Shown in pieces: positions 51,278-59,103 of a stretch of DNA of 64,000 nt (positions within the stretch are counted from its first letter, which is position 1; every line of letters starts with the position of its first letter). The stretch lies in assembly GCF_014844055.1 (NCBI RefSeq), contig NZ_CP062167.1, positions 3,261,501-3,325,500 on the forward strand, in the 5' to 3' direction. Made by a program: the position numbers and the translations under genes. Source of the DNA: Aureimonas sp. OT7 (GTDB lineage: Bacteria; Pseudomonadota; Alphaproteobacteria; Rhizobiales; Rhizobiaceae). The notes beneath the pieces were generated by a model. That model did not search any database. It was given only the letters and a program-made list of their open reading frames with translations, and was not told where the DNA came from.

Positions 51278-51666
51278 CGGGCAACCTCCCACGGCGATGC
51301 CATCATATCCCGACAACTTTCGGCAAAGCGTTCCATCCGCGCCAGGAACGTATCGAAGGCCGGATCGTCGCGGCGGTCCTCCACGCGGCGAAGGGCATAC
51401 CCGATGCTTGTGCGGTCGCGGCGGAAGGCGTCCGCGATCTGGCGGGCCGGGCACTGGAATACGACATGGGCAAGATACATGGCGATATGGCGGGCGTCGC
51501 ATACGGACGCGGCGGATCGTGTCGGCGCAGCGATCTCGCTTTCCTGCTGGTTGCAGAAGACGGCGGCTATCGCGATCGCCATGCCGCATGGGCCGGATAC
51601 GCGTCCGGCGGCCATCGGGGCTGGCGCCCGCTGATACGCCGACGGCACGGAATGCATAGTCATCAT
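51274..51666 (-). CDS. Stand-alone DnaA domain IV-like regulator
   Basis: Protein of 130 residues. After a 50-residue leader with alternative ATGs at its very start, the chain matches the C-terminal DNA-binding domain of DnaA: DARHIAMYLAHVVFQCPARQ, then IADAFRRDRTSIGYALRRVE. The second stretch contains the signature helix that reads the DnaA box in true DnaA. There is no AAA+ domain. It ends overlapping the DUF6456 gene. A perfect CRP-type palindrome lies 54 bases upstream of its start. It could bind DnaA-box-like sites or compete with DnaA; no function is established here. Confidence 0.8.
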   Translation of the reverse strand: MMTMHSVPSAYQRAPAPMAAGRVSGPCGMAIAIAAVFCNQQESEIAAPTRSAASVCDARHIAMYLAHVVFQCPARQIADAFRRDRTSIGYALRRVEDRRDDPAFDTFLARMERFAESCRDMMASPWEVAR

Positions 51667-51719
51667 AACTCAACCCCGGAACTACCTCGACGCGCCGATT
51701 GAACGACATCGGCGGGACA

Positions 51720-51735
51720 TGTGAATAAATTCACA
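51720..51735. promoter_or_regulatory. Perfect CRP-type site TGTGA-N6-TCACA
   Basis: The 16-base TGTGAATAAATTCACA has 6-bp arms and matches exactly the core of the CRP/FNR-family cAMP-receptor site. It lies 54 bases upstream of the DnaA-like gene (minus) and about 143 bases upstream of the 159-aa gene (plus). Which of the two it serves, and whether a CRP-like protein exists in this organism, cannot be seen in the window. Confidence 0.65.
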
Positions 51736-51877
51736 CACATTCGAACCGGCGGCCCGGGCCAAAGCCTTCGATAGCGGCGTTTTCCACCGCAATTCACGAT
51801 ATTAATCTAGAGTATTTATCCCCACCCTAAGGCGTAGCCTCACTTTTCTCCTCCTGGCATTGCGAAAGGAAGAGAGC

Positions 51878-52357
51878 ATGAAAGAGGCATCGGATATGGA
51901 AATGGCGCTGGCGCGCGCTGCACGCGCCTTCGTTGCACACGCCGCCCACGCCCGGACGAAGGCGGAAGCCAATCTGGAACTTATGGGAGTTCTGCTGCAT
52001 CTCGGCTACACCAGGAGCGAGGTGCAGGTGTTGGAGGCGCCCGACGGGCGATTGCCGCGCACGCTTGCGGCCGCAGCCTTGCAACTGCTTCAAACCCGCA
52101 TCGAGTACCTGTCCCGGCAGGCGCGCAGCGGCAGGCCGGGCTATGACGTATCGCGGCATATGCTGCTGCATCGGACGCGCAAGCGGCTCCTGGCGATGGA
52201 GTGTCCCGAGGCCGACCCTCAGCCCTGTGCAGCCGAAGGGCAGGTCGCCATGCTGCCGAAGAGGCTGTCCATGGTCAGGCGGCCGACACGCCCCAGGTCG
52301 AACTCACAACTGTTCTTAAGCCATTCGCCGAACAGGCCGACGAGCATGCATAGGTAA
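51878..52357 (+). CDS. Hypothetical helical protein, 159 aa
   Basis: The start at 51878 has AAGGAAGAG just upstream. Residues 1-112 form a helical, Ala/Leu-rich domain (MEMALARAARAFVAHAAHAR, TKAEANLELMGVLLHLGYTR, LAAAALQLLQTRIEYLSRQA) with no recognised family. The last 45 residues (RRPTRPRSNSQ and onward) run antisense to the C-terminus of the TetR gene for 139 bases and look like random sequence. The natural protein may once have ended earlier, and the present tail may be an extension after loss of a stop codon. It follows the CRP-type site. Confidence 0.6.
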   Translation: MKEASDMEMALARAARAFVAHAAHARTKAEANLELMGVLLHLGYTRSEVQVLEAPDGRLPRTLAAAALQLLQTRIEYLSRQARSGRPGYDVSRHMLLHRTRKRLLAMECPEADPQPCAAEGQVAMLPKRLSMVRRPTRPRSNSQLFLSHSPNRPTSMHR

Positions 52358-52851
52358 GCGTTGGTGGCCGCCTCGGGCGTCCAGGCCGGGCCGAGCTGGC
52401 CGGAGGCCGCCGCCCGCTCGAAGATCGCCTCCACATTGGCACGCATGACCTCCCGGCCCTGCCTGTGGTCCCATAGCGCCTCTTCCATCTCGCCGACATA
52501 CTCGCAGCGCAGGAGGATGATAGTGAAAACCCGCTTGGCCCGCTCATCTTCCTGGAAGCGCTTGAACGTCTCGACGGTAAAGTCCCGAAGGTGCGTCAAT
52601 GGCGAGGGAGACTCCATCAATGCCTGTGCCCGGAAGAATTCCTCCTGCGGCAGATGGGCGCGGTCGCACATCGCGCGAAACAGATCGGATTTGTTCGAGA
52701 AATGCCAGTAGATCGCACCCCGCGTAACACCGGCGGCGGCCGCGATCTGGTTGAGGCTCGTCTGGCTGACGCCCCTCTTGAAGAATACCGCTTCCGCGGC
52801 GTCGAGGATCGTCTCGCGGGTTTCCGCCGCTTCCTGTTTGGTACGTCTCAT
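52219..52851 (-). CDS. TetR-family repressor, AcrR-like
   Basis: Protein of 210 residues. The N-terminal helix-turn-helix is the one seen in AcrR/TtgR regulators of RND efflux: ETRETILDAAEAVFFKRGVS, then SLNQIAAAAGVTRGAIYWHF and SNKSDLFRAMCDRAHLPQEE. The C-terminal ligand domain includes FTIILLRCEYVGEMEEALWD and ATNAYLCMLVGLFGEWLKNS. The ATG at 52851 has GGAG 7 bases upstream, and a perfect 22-bp palindrome lies 14 bases before it. No efflux pump genes are adjacent, which is unusual for this subgroup, so its target pump may be encoded elsewhere. It overlaps the convergent 159-aa gene at their 3' ends. Confidence 0.9.
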   Translation of the reverse strand: MRRTKQEAAETRETILDAAEAVFFKRGVSQTSLNQIAAAAGVTRGAIYWHFSNKSDLFRAMCDRAHLPQEEFFRAQALMESPSPLTHLRDFTVETFKRFQEDERAKRVFTIILLRCEYVGEMEEALWDHRQGREVMRANVEAIFERAAASGQLGPAWTPEAATNAYLCMLVGLFGEWLKNSCEFDLGRVGRLTMDSLFGSMATCPSAAQG

Positions 52852-52865
52852 CCGGGCTCCAATAA

Positions 52866-52887
52866 TTACATTCATATATGAATGTAA
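52866..52887. promoter_or_regulatory. 22-bp perfect palindrome, AcrR-type operator
   Basis: TTACATTCATATATGAATGTAA (52866-52887) is perfectly symmetric. Its core TACATTC/GAATGTA matches the half-sites of the E. coli AcrR operator. It lies between the repressor gene start (14 bases away) and the plus-strand DUF3563 gene (141 bases away). It therefore very probably mediates autoregulation and may also act on the plus strand. Confidence 0.8.
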
Positions 52888-53028
52888 AAATGGTGCATTG
52901 CAAGAGATTTCGTGCCCTTGGCGCCTCTCGATCACCCTGTCGTGCATCGCATGCCAGCCATGCGCGATGCTGCATTGCAGCAAGAGCCTGTGGCCCATAC
53001 CTTCCATCGACAGCATAAGGAGAAAGCC

Positions 53029-53166
53029 ATGAAATTGCGTCATCATCTGCGCCGCCTGGTCGTGCGTACCGGCGACATCGAAGAAAGCTACCTGAACGAA
53101 GCGACGTCCCTTGCCGACCTGGAGATTCGCCAGCGCGAGATCGACCGCGGCCGTTTCCGGCGCTGA
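53029..53166 (+). CDS. DUF3563 micro-protein (45 aa)
   Basis: MKLRHHLRRLVVRTGDIEES followed by YLNEATSLADLEIRQREIDR and GRFRR matches DUF3563, a short Rhizobiales/Burkholderiales family whose hallmark is the YLN-A-S-DLE-R-R-ID-G core. AAGGAG lies 7 bases before the ATG at 53029. Cytoplasmic and basic at both ends. Function unknown; relatives of similar size are often stress-induced. It is transcribed away from the AcrR-like repressor. Confidence 0.85.
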   Translation: MKLRHHLRRLVVRTGDIEESYLNEATSLADLEIRQREIDRGRFRR

Positions 53167-53296
53167 TCCGGCGCCAATCCGTCGATAGTTTCCTTGCGAC
53201 ATAAACAACGCAACTTAAAATTATTGTAACCGAAGTCGTCTCAATGCGTTCTCCGAACTTGACGGATCGCGGTTAACGGCAATTCTCCTCCAAAAG

Positions 53297-53315
53297 GGCT
53301 GCTGTTCAATCAGCC
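53297..53315. promoter_or_regulatory. Operator-like inverted repeat with core CTGTTCAATCAG
   Basis: GGCTG...CAGCC arms enclose the 12-base core CTGTTCAATCAG (53302-53313). It lies 17 bases upstream of the PfkB-like gene, and a CTTGAC element lies just before it at 53259-53264. The same 12-base core recurs at 63749-63760, upstream of the GMC oxidoreductase gene. TetR-family regulators bind sites of this form, but the regulator is unknown. Confidence 0.45.
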
Positions 53316-53331
53316 TGTTGAGTGAGGGAAC

Positions 53332-54108
53332 ATGCTGATCTTTTTCGGAACTGCGGGCGATGTCGAAGGCCTGGGTGCCGGCATGTCGGGAAGCGCGGTC
53401 AGCGAGCAGATCAGGGCCGCGGCCGGTGGGGGCAACCGCGTGCGGCTGGTCGTCCTGGATGAATCGCGCGCCAGGCCGACCGTCGATGGCCTCCCCGCAT
53501 CCATCGAGCTTCTGTCCGCCCATCCGGCCGAAGACGGCGACCTCGGGCTCGAATGCGGTGCCATTGTCGTCCTGAACGTCGAAATCCCCTTTGCGCATCT
53601 CATGAAGGTGGCACGGGCGGCGCGCGACGCCGGCGCCCATGTCGTCTTCAATCTGTCCTGCATGCCGGCCATCTTCGCGATGCCCGAACTGCATGCGGTG
53701 CTGGGCAGAACCGATATCCTGATCCTCCGGCAGGTCGAGCTGCAGAAGGCGGTCGGCCTTCTCGGGCAGGAGATGCTGGGCGATTGCCAGACGACGACGG
53801 AGATGGTCGGCGCGCTTGCCTATTGGGCGTCGTTTGCGGTGGTTGCAACGGACGGCCGCGAAGGCGCGCTCTATGCGGAAGGCGAATCGCCCGCGCAGCG
53901 CTTTCTGTCTCCCCGTGGCGAAGACATGAACGAGCGCTCCGTGAGCAACAATTTTGTCGGCGCCCTGACGGCGGCCCTGTCCGTTCGCAAATCGATGCCC
54001 GAGGCGATCGAGGCCGCCTTGTCGAAGGCCACCGCGCCTCAGGCCGAGACCCCTTATGAAGCAAGGGCCGGCAGCCCTTTCAAGACTTTGTCCAATGTCA
54101 TTGGATAG
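53332..54108 (+). CDS. PfkB/ribokinase-like protein lacking the catalytic motif
   Basis: Protein of 258 residues. The middle and C-terminus follow the PfkB fold: IVVLNVEIPFAHLMKVARAA, DAGAHVVFNLSCMPAIFAMP, TDILILRQVELQKAVGLLG, FAVVATDGREGALYAEGES. At the position of the catalytic D-T-x-G-A-G-D the sequence reads NERSVSNNFVGALTAALSVR, so the base Asp and the anion-hole glycines are missing, and the N-terminal substrate-binding part is shortened. It is probably not a sugar kinase. Good GAGGG site before the ATG. It converges on the molybdenum oxidoreductase operon, overlapping paoC-like by 55 bases. Function unknown. Confidence 0.65.
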   Translation: MLIFFGTAGDVEGLGAGMSGSAVSEQIRAAAGGGNRVRLVVLDESRARPTVDGLPASIELLSAHPAEDGDLGLECGAIVVLNVEIPFAHLMKVARAARDAGAHVVFNLSCMPAIFAMPELHAVLGRTDILILRQVELQKAVGLLGQEMLGDCQTTTEMVGALAYWASFAVVATDGREGALYAEGESPAQRFLSPRGEDMNERSVSNNFVGALTAALSVRKSMPEAIEAALSKATAPQAETPYEARAGSPFKTLSNVIG

Positions 54109-56291
54109 TCCCGAACACGTATGCCGCATGCATTGTATATGGCGTTCGTCACGGCGGCTCCGACACCGCTGATCGCCAGTTCGCCGATGCCTTTGGACGC
54201 CAGCGGGCTGGCATACCGATCGAGCTCCGGCAGCAGGACGACCTCCAATTGCGGCACGTCTGCATTCACGGGGACATGGTATTCAGCTAGATCGTGGTTG
54301 ACCATGAGCCCGCTGCGCGGATCGATGACGAGCTCTTCCGTGAGCGCCGTGCCGATACCGAAAATCTGGCCGCCGAAACACTGGGAGCGCGCCGTTTTTT
54401 CATTGAGGATCCGGCCGGCTGCGCCCACCGTCAGCAGGCGGCGGACGCGAGTTTCACCGGTGATCGCATTCACCGCGACTTCGCAGAAATGCGCACCGTA
54501 ACTGGCCTGATGCGTTGATTTGAAAGCCTTGCCGGGCTTGAAGGTCGCTTCCACGATAAGATCCTCCAGCCCGACCAGGGCCGACAATTTCACCTGCCTG
54601 TTGGCGGCGATGGCACTGCCGTCGGCCAGTGTAATGTCTCCTGGCGCAACGCCCATGCGCTCTGCAAGCGCCGCAATCACGGCCTCGCAGGCCGTATAGA
54701 CGGCGGACCCGGACGAACTTGCCCCCCATGAGCCACCCGAGCCTGGCCCCTGCGGCAGACTGGAATCGCCCAGTACGACGGTGACGTCCGACAAATCCAC
54801 TCCCAGCATGTCGGCGGCAATCTGCGACAGGATCGTATAGGTGCCGGTGCCGATATCCGTCATGTCGGTTTCGATACGCACCCTGCCGTCCGTGGTCAGC
54901 GTCAACCGCGCGCTTGCGGGCATGAGCAGGTTCTTGCGCGAGGCTGCCGCCATGCCGATGCCCACGAGCCAGTCGCCCTCGCGCCGGCTGCCGGGTGTCT
55001 TCGGGCGTGCGTCCCATCCGAACAGGCGGGCGCCCTCGTCCATGCAATCCACCAGCCGCCGCGACGAGAAGGGCAGCCCATCCTGCGGATCGATCTCCGG
55101 TTCGTTGCGCTTGCGAAATTCGATCGGATCGAGGCCGAGCTTCTCGGCCATTTCGTCCATGGCGTTTTCCAGCGCCAACATGCCGACGGCTTCTCCTGGC
55201 GCCCGCATGGATGAGGCCAGTAGAACGTTTACATTCACCTTGCGATGGGTGATGCGGCGGTTTTCGCCACTGTACAGGAACACCGTCGATATGCCGGCCG
55301 GTTCGAAGAAGGAATCGCCCTCGGTATTGCCGGAGACGGTATCGTGCCCGATCGCCGTGATCCGACCGTCCCGCGTGGCGCCGATACGCATACGCTGGAC
55401 CGTATCGGTGCGTCGGCTCGTCGTCTGGAAAACCTGCTGCCGCGTCAGCGCGATCTTGACCGGCCGCCCGACTTCCCTGGCGGCAAGTGCCGCGAAAACG
55501 GCTTCCGGCCCGATTCCGAGCTTGCCGCCGAATCCGCCGCCGATAAAGGGCGCTATCAAACGCACCTTGTCCTTGCCGATTCCGAGAGCCGCGGCCAACT
55601 GGCCGACATTCGTGGATACGAGCTGGTAGCATCCATGAACGGTAAGGCTGTCGCCATCCCATTCGGCGATGGCCGCGTGGGGCTCCATGGCGGCATGGCT
55701 CTGGGCGGGGGTGGTATAGGTTTCGTCCAGCGTTACCTCGGCCTGGGCGAAGGCGGCCTCGAAGTCGCCTTTCTCCACAGTTGACGGCATGGCCCCGTCG
55801 CCCGGGTCGAATGCCTCGGAGAGCCCTTCCAGAAGATCGTAGCGACCGGCTGTCGGCTCATAGTCAACCCGCACCAGTTTCGCGGCGTCCCGCGCCGCTT
55901 CGAAGGTTTCAGCCACGACGAGGCAGATGGGCTGCCCATAATAGGCCACCTTGCCGGCGATCAGCGCAGGCTTCTTGTCGTTCGGGTCGGCAGCGGCCCG
56001 GACGCCGCGCGGGTCTGTCACGACATGCAACACGTCCGGCGCAGCCATCGCCGCGTCGACATCCAAGCGCGCGATATTGCCGACGCCCCGTGTCGACAGC
56101 ACGAGGAAGCCGTAGGCGAAGTCGGACGACCTGTCCTTCATCTGCTCGTAAGCGTAAGGCGCCTGACCGCTGACCTTGAGTTGGCCTTCGTATCTGTCGA
56201 CCGGCTTGCCGATCACCGACACCGCGCCTTTGTCCAGCCGCGTCTCGTCTGCCGGCTCATCCATCCTGTAGCTTGTCTTGATGGCACTCAT
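54054..56291 (-). CDS. paoC: Aldehyde oxidoreductase, molybdenum-binding subunit (PaoC-like)
   Basis: Protein of 745 residues, xanthine oxidase family. Visible landmarks are the first Ald_Xan_dh domain ([20 protein letters not shown]), the molybdopterin loop [20 protein letters not shown], the residues [20 protein letters not shown] lining the active site, and the catalytic Glu in [20 protein letters not shown] near the C-terminus. It ends with the Pao-type [20 protein letters not shown]. PaoABC oxidises aromatic aldehydes to acids. It is coupled to the FAD subunit by ATGA. The molybdenum insertion chaperone PaoD is not found next to it in the window. Confidence 0.9.
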   Translation of the reverse strand: MSAIKTSYRMDEPADETRLDKGAVSVIGKPVDRYEGQLKVSGQAPYAYEQMKDRSSDFAYGFLVLSTRGVGNIARLDVDAAMAAPDVLHVVTDPRGVRAAADPNDKKPALIAGKVAYYGQPICLVVAETFEAARDAAKLVRVDYEPTAGRYDLLEGLSEAFDPGDGAMPSTVEKGDFEAAFAQAEVTLDETYTTPAQSHAAMEPHAAIAEWDGDSLTVHGCYQLVSTNVGQLAAALGIGKDKVRLIAPFIGGGFGGKLGIGPEAVFAALAAREVGRPVKIALTRQQVFQTTSRRTDTVQRMRIGATRDGRITAIGHDTVSGNTEGDSFFEPAGISTVFLYSGENRRITHRKVNVNVLLASSMRAPGEAVGMLALENAMDEMAEKLGLDPIEFRKRNEPEIDPQDGLPFSSRRLVDCMDEGARLFGWDARPKTPGSRREGDWLVGIGMAAASRKNLLMPASARLTLTTDGRVRIETDMTDIGTGTYTILSQIAADMLGVDLSDVTVVLGDSSLPQGPGSGGSWGASSSGSAVYTACEAVIAALAERMGVAPGDITLADGSAIAANRQVKLSALVGLEDLIVEATFKPGKAFKSTHQASYGAHFCEVAVNAITGETRVRRLLTVGAAGRILNEKTARSQCFGGQIFGIGTALTEELVIDPRSGLMVNHDLAEYHVPVNADVPQLEVVLLPELDRYASPLASKGIGELAISGVGAAVTNAIYNACGIRVRDYPMTLDKVLKGLPALAS

Positions 56292-57277
56292 GCGGGCTTG
56301 CCCCCTGTCGTCTCCTCCAGCACGGCAACCAGTGTGCGGCGCGCCAGATCGATCTTGAAATCATTGTCGCCGTGGCCCACCGCATCCCGCAGCAGGATAT
56401 CTGCGGCCGTCAGGAACAGGGCTCGCTCCGGACGCTCTCCGGCCAATGCCTCTTCCACGGCGCGGGATCGCCACGGCACCGTGCCGATGCCGCCGAATGC
56501 AAGGCGCGCAGACGTGATCCGCCCATCCTCCACGGCAACGATGGCAGCCACGGAGACGAGGGCGAAAGCGTAGGAAGCACGGTCGCGTACCTTGCGATAC
56601 ACGTGTCGGCCGGACGGGGGCGGCGGCAGCACGACGGCGGTAATCAGTTCGCCGGGCTCGAGGGTCGTCTCGATATGCGGCGTATCTCCGGGCTGACGAT
56701 GGAACGCATGCAGCGGGATACGCCGTGTGCCGCCTTGCGCGTCCAGTGTCTCCACTTCGGCATCCAGGGCGCGCATCGCGACGGCCATATCGGACGGGTT
56801 GGCAGCGATACACCGATCCGAAGCGCCCAGAACCGCCATCATGCGGTTGAAGCCCTGCATGGCATCGCAGCCGCTGCCGGGCTCGCGCTTGTTGCAGGCG
56901 GCGCTCGTCTCGTAGAAATATCCGCACCGGGTGCGCTGCAGCAGGTTGCCCCCGGTCGTTGCCTTGTTACGCAGCTGCCCGGACGCGCCGGCCAGAAGCG
57001 CGCGCGACAAAACAGGGAAGTCGCGGCGGATCGCCGGGTGGGCGGCAAGATCGCTGTTTGGGACCAGCGCCCCGATGCGTAATCCGCCGTCCGCATCCGG
57101 CTCGATGTCCTTCAGCGGCAGGCGCGAAATGTCGACGAGCGTCTCCGGCGTCTCGACCTGAAGCTTCATCAGGTCCAGAAGATTGGTGCCCCCGGCGATG
57201 AACCGCGCGCCGGCCACAGAGGCTGCCAGCGCGGCGGCGACGGGTTCGGTTTCCCGGATGTAGTCGAAGCGCCTCAT
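56288..57277 (-). CDS. paoB: Aldehyde oxidoreductase, FAD-binding subunit (PaoB-like)
   Basis: Protein of 329 residues, FAD_binding_5 type. The FAD pyrophosphate site is [20 protein letters not shown] near residue 26, and [20 protein letters not shown] is the second FAD loop. That stretch and the following [20 protein letters not shown] hold the Cys cluster that in E. coli PaoB binds an extra [4Fe-4S] centre, so this subunit resembles Pao rather than ordinary xanthine dehydrogenase. The C-terminal CO-dehydrogenase-like domain follows. It overlaps both neighbouring subunit genes by ATGA. Confidence 0.9.
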   Translation of the reverse strand: MRRFDYIRETEPVAAALAASVAGARFIAGGTNLLDLMKLQVETPETLVDISRLPLKDIEPDADGGLRIGALVPNSDLAAHPAIRRDFPVLSRALLAGASGQLRNKATTGGNLLQRTRCGYFYETSAACNKREPGSGCDAMQGFNRMMAVLGASDRCIAANPSDMAVAMRALDAEVETLDAQGGTRRIPLHAFHRQPGDTPHIETTLEPGELITAVVLPPPPSGRHVYRKVRDRASYAFALVSVAAIVAVEDGRITSARLAFGGIGTVPWRSRAVEEALAGERPERALFLTAADILLRDAVGHGDNDFKIDLARRTLVAVLEETTGGKPA

Positions 57278-57777
57278 GACTCCACCTTCGCCGCTGCATC
57301 ACGGATCGCATCGACGATGTTGGGGTAGCAGGAGCAGCGGCAGATATTGCCGCTCATCCGCTCGGAAATCTCGGCGTCGCTCAGTTCCGCCCCGCCGTCG
57401 AGAAACTCCGTCGCGTGGCTCGGCCAGCCATCCTTGACCTCGCCCAGCATGCCGACGGCGGAGATGATCTGGCCAGGCGTGCAGTAGCCGCACTGGAAGC
57501 CGTCATGCTTCAGGAAGCTTTCCTGCATCGGATGGAGGTCGCCGGGCATCCCCAGCCCCTCGATCGTGACGATCTCGTCGTCCTCGTGCATGACGGCGAG
57601 CGTCAGGCAGGAATTGATGCGGCGGCCGTTGACCAGCACCGTACAGGCGCCGCACTGCCCATGGTCGCACCCCTTCTTCGTACCTGTCAGCGCAAGGTGA
57701 TCCCGCAGCGCATCGAGAAGAGACGTCCGTATGTCGACGTCCAGCGCATAGTCGCTGCCATTGACCGTCAGTTTCAT
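57274..57777 (-). CDS. paoA: Aldehyde oxidoreductase, [2Fe-2S] subunit (PaoA-like)
   Basis: Protein of 167 residues. The plant-type cluster is [20 protein letters not shown] near 40 with a fourth Cys in INSCLTLAV. The second helical cluster is [18 protein letters not shown] and [21 protein letters not shown]. coli PaoA carries a Tat signal; here the chain starts directly with [20 protein letters not shown], so a cytoplasmic enzyme is likely. It is the first gene of the operon, with GGAAGG somewhat far (13 bases) upstream. Confidence 0.92.
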   Translation of the reverse strand: MKLTVNGSDYALDVDIRTSLLDALRDHLALTGTKKGCDHGQCGACTVLVNGRRINSCLTLAVMHEDDEIVTIEGLGMPGDLHPMQESFLKHDGFQCGYCTPGQIISAVGMLGEVKDGWPSHATEFLDGGAELSDAEISERMSGNICRCSCYPNIVDAIRDAAAKVES

Positions 57778-57864
57778 GGCCGATGTCGTCCTTCCCTGTA
57801 ACCGTTCCAGACTTTGAACGCGGAACGGGCGGGAAGGATGCCATCCAGGCCGAAAGACACTCCA

Positions 57865-58983
57865 TCAGGGGCGGGACAGGACGCCCCCTGTCATCGGATG
57901 CGGAACACCGGTCGTGCCGGGAAAACTCAACGGAAGGCCGCGCAGGCTGCGGACGGCCAGCAGCGCGAAGCACTCCGCCTCCACGGCATCGCCGCGCAGG
58001 CCGACCGCGTCGGCATCGACTGCTTCGACGCCGCATCGCGATGCGATCTCACGCATGATGACGGGGTTCTTCCGGCCGCCGCCGGAGACGACGATCCTCT
58101 CCACCCGCCCGGGCAGGAGCTTCAGCGCGGCGGCAACGCATGCGGCGGGGAATGCCGATAGCAGGGCGGCGCCATCCGCGAGCGACAGCCCTTCCGCGAG
58201 CGCCGATGTAAAATCGTTCCTGTCGAGAGACTTCGGATAGGGCGCGGACAGATAGGGGTGGGCGGCAAGCCGCGCCAGGCGCCTTTCGTCGACGATGCCG
58301 GCGGCGGCGATGGCGCCATCCCGGTCCATCGTCTGGCCGGTATGGCCCGATATCCAGTCGTCCAGCGGGGCATTGGCCGGCCCGGTATCGAAAGCATGCA
58401 ACGTCCCTTCCGGCGCACACCAGGTGATGTTGCCGACGCCTCCGAGGTTGAGCAGCGCGCTGCCCGAACCCGCCCCGATATGGCGCAGCAGCGCACGGTG
58501 GTACACCGGTGCCAGAGGGGCCCCCTGCCCGCCAGCCGCAATATCCGCGCCCCGGAAATCGTTGACGGTCGCTATGCCGGTCAACCGGGCCATCAGCATG
58601 CCATCGCCCAACTGCCGGCTCGCCCCGATCCGGGCGGACGTTGCGGCGCGATGCAGCACCGTCTGCCCGTGAAAGCCGATCACCGAGACCTTTGCCGGAT
58701 CGATGCTTTCGCGCCCGAGAACGGCCATCACCGCCGCCGCCTGGGCTCGTGTCAGCGCCTCTTCCGCCTCGCGGAAGATGGCGGGCTCCGGCCCCGTGAA
58801 GTTCCAGGCCGCGGCCTCTGCCATCGCCTGTCGCAAAAGTCGGGTGACCTCGGCGGGATAAGGCTCCAGCGCCTGCGCCCCGAGCGCCAGGATGTCGTCC
58901 CCATCGGTTTTCAGAAGGGCCACGTCAACGTTGCCGTCAAGTGCCGTCCCGGTCATCAGGCCGACGGCCCACCTCTCATCCAT
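57865..58983 (-). CDS. anmK: Anhydro-N-acetylmuramic acid kinase
   Basis: Protein of 372 residues. AnmK phosphorylates and opens 1,6-anhydro-MurNAc during recycling of cell-wall fragments. The P-loop-like start AVGLMTGTALDGNVDVALLK, the active-site VIGFHGQTVLHR, VNDFRGADIAAGGQGAPLAP and the nucleotide-binding end IVVSGGGRKNPVIMREIA are all present. The ATG at 58983 has AAGGAA just upstream. Transcribed divergently from the MATE gene over 120 bases. Confidence 0.93.
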   Translation of the reverse strand: MDERWAVGLMTGTALDGNVDVALLKTDGDDILALGAQALEPYPAEVTRLLRQAMAEAAAWNFTGPEPAIFREAEEALTRAQAAAVMAVLGRESIDPAKVSVIGFHGQTVLHRAATSARIGASRQLGDGMLMARLTGIATVNDFRGADIAAGGQGAPLAPVYHRALLRHIGAGSGSALLNLGGVGNITWCAPEGTLHAFDTGPANAPLDDWISGHTGQTMDRDGAIAAAGIVDERRLARLAAHPYLSAPYPKSLDRNDFTSALAEGLSLADGAALLSAFPAACVAAALKLLPGRVERIVVSGGGRKNPVIMREIASRCGVEAVDADAVGLRGDAVEAECFALLAVRSLRGLPLSFPGTTGVPHPMTGGVLSRP

Positions 58984-59061
58984 GGTTGTTCCTTCCGACG
59001 CCTGTCGATCTTGCGAAAGGCTTGCGCAAGCCGAATCCAATGCGCTAACCACCACAGTAAA

Positions 59062-59077
59062 ACCGCCATAATGCGGT
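59062..59077. promoter_or_regulatory. Inverted repeat ACCGC-CATAAT-GCGGT
   Basis: Perfect 5-bp arms around CATAAT, which itself resembles a -10 element, in the 120-base divergent region between anmK (minus) and the MATE gene (plus, start 27 bases away). Possible operator; motif not recognised. Confidence 0.35.
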
Positions 59078-59103
59078 AAAGAAAATCTGAGGAAACGCCC
59101 ATC

